Below, one piece after another: positions 5,152 through 6,095 of a stretch of DNA of 6,095 bases. This DNA comes from Tannerella sp. (lineage in GTDB: Bacteria; Bacteroidota; Bacteroidia; Bacteroidales; Tannerellaceae): contig JAIRKN010000044.1 in the NCBI GenBank assembly GCA_031260095.1, positions 1-6,095 on the forward strand, read 5' to 3'. Below the pieces are notes generated by a model. That model ran no database searches, was not told the origin of the DNA, and saw nothing but the letters and a program-made list of their open reading frames with translations. Position numbers and translations under genes: made by a program. Each line of letters opens with the position of its first letter. The first letter of the stretch is position 1.

Positions 5152-6095
5152 ATGGAGAATACGCGACGTAATTTTATTAAAAAGGTAACCGCTGCCGGGA
5201 TCGGCACGGCAGGGTTAGCCGTAACGGATCATGCCTCCGCTATCGTAAACAGCGCCAAAACAGCGCAAAAGAAAAAAAACGCCGGAATGGATGACGGCAA
5301 ATTAAAGTTTGGTTTCATAGGCACAGGCTCCAGGTGCCAGGAACATATAAATAATGTATTGGCTATTCCGGATAATAAGATCGTTGCGATCTGCGATATT
5401 CAGAAAGGCCCGCTGGAAACGACGCTGAAACATATCAGCCGTTTTAATGTCGCGGAACCGAAGGTGTATACGGGTAGCGAACATGCTTTTGAAGAGATGT
5501 TGAACAATGAGTCGTTTGACTGCGTGATCATCGCAAGCCCGTGGGAATGGCATGTCCCGATGTCGGTCGCCGCGATGAAAGCGGGGGTAGCCTATGTCGG
5601 AGTAGAAGTATCGGCTGCCAATACCGTGGAAGAATGTTGGGATCTGGTCAATACATCGGAAGCTACGGGATGCCAACTGAATATTATGGAAAATGTATGC
5701 TACCGCCGGGATGTGATGGCTGTATTAAACATGACGCGCCAAGGCATGTTTGGCGAGATGATACACGGGAGATGCGGCTATCAGCACGACCTGAGGGACG
5801 TGAAATTTAATGACGGAACAAGCTATTCGTATAAAGAAGGAGGCGAGTTGCGAATGGGGCCGACCGCCTACGCGGAAGCGCAATGGCGTACGCAACATTC
5901 TATCCGCCGCAACGGGGACGTTTATCCGACACATGGCATAGGGCCTGTGGCTAACTGTATGGATATTAACCGTGGCAATCGCTTCCTTTCGTTGAGCGCA
6001 ATGGCGACGCAATCACGCGGGTTGCACAATTTTATCGTAGAAAAAGGCGGCGCCGATCATCCCTATTCCAAAATAAACTTCAATCTGGGCGATAT
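5152..6095 (+). CDS. GH109-like alpha-N-acetylgalactosaminidase, Gfo/Idh/MocA fold (3' end outside window)
   Basis: The first 314 codons are present; GH109 proteins are usually about 440-470 residues. The N-terminus is a Tat signal: RRNFIKK at 5-11, a weakly hydrophobic stretch to about 24, then ASA at 28-30 as a likely cleavage site, so the folded protein is exported with its cofactor. A Rossmann NAD-binding domain begins at 51 (GFIGTGSRC at 54-62). GH109 hallmarks follow: SPWEWH 129-134, VEVSAA 151-156 with the conserved Glu152, ENVCYRRDVM 180-189, GYQHDLR 209-215, and YPTHGIGP 258-265, whose His261 matches the catalytic His of characterised members. These enzymes use tightly bound NAD to oxidise C3, eliminate the aglycone and add water, as in GH4, releasing terminal alpha-GalNAc (blood group A, mucin). 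Other Gfo/Idh/MocA roles are possible, but the motif set strongly favours GH109. Oddity: Cys62 replaces the last Gly of GxGxxG. The gene is more GC-rich than the DNA to its left. Confidence 0.88.
   Translation, partial: MENTRRNFIKKVTAAGIGTAGLAVTDHASAIVNSAKTAQKKKNAGMDDGKLKFGFIGTGSRCQEHINNVLAIPDNKIVAICDIQKGPLETTLKHISRFNVAEPKVYTGSEHAFEEMLNNESFDCVIIASPWEWHVPMSVAAMKAGVAYVGVEVSAANTVEECWDLVNTSEATGCQLNIMENVCYRRDVMAVLNMTRQGMFGEMIHGRCGYQHDLRDVKFNDGTSYSYKEGGELRMGPTAYAEAQWRTQHSIRRNGDVYPTHGIGPVANCMDINRGNRFLSLSAMATQSRGLHNFIVEKGGADHPYSKINFNLGD

Noticed and set aside
5725..6012. Minus-strand open frame opposite the GH109-like gene
   Set aside because: It is antisense to the conserved GYQHDLR and YPTHG segments of GH109 and arises from the codon bias of the real gene.

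Overview
The window looks like chromosomal DNA of a Bacteroidota bacterium, most likely order Bacteroidales (Bacteroides/Parabacteroides/Tannerellaceae type). Three things point there. The genes are preceded by the Bacteroidota sigma-factor promoter signature (TTTG or TTG, 19-20 bp, TAnnTTTG) and A-rich leaders without Shine-Dalgarno sequences. The L19 sequence is of Bacteroidales type. The two enzyme genes, a secreted GH3/serine-hydrolase fusion and a Tat-exported GH109-type protein, are typical of that group. No family-level placement can be made from sequence reading alone.

Layout. Positions 1-1160 hold no intact gene. They contain a decayed, internally deleted IS1595-family transposase on the minus strand (178-549), a 26-bp TG/CA dinucleotide tract (660-685), a good minus-strand promoter (814-845) and an unexplained stretch (about 846-1160). 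Positions 1161-4154 (minus) encode a 997-residue exported protein that joins a GH3 beta-N-acetylhexosaminidase to a beta-lactamase-fold serine hydrolase. Its promoter (about 4179-4206) is back to back with that of rplS (4248-4278). rplS (4368-4715, plus) encodes ribosomal protein L19, has an 83-nt leader with a possible hairpin, and ends in a clear terminator (4739-4772). A gene-free stretch of about 300 bp follows, with several inverted repeats. Then a consensus promoter (5090-5120) drives a GH109-like Gfo/Idh/MocA protein (5152 to beyond the window end).

How the parts relate. The two enzymes are not in one operon, but both are predicted to be exported and both should act on N-acetylated amino sugars. 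The fusion protein plausibly takes peptidoglycan fragments apart, by analogy with the separate NagZ and AmiE of Bacillus. The GH109 protein plausibly removes terminal alpha-GalNAc from host or bacterial glycans. L19 is housekeeping.

The most unusual signal is in the left part. A promoter and an ATG lead into a (CA)13 tract that is one repeat unit out of register with the transposase remnant. Loss of one CA unit (or gain of two) would create a single open frame of about 190 codons. I do not claim a new system here; it may simply be decay, but it is cheap to check.
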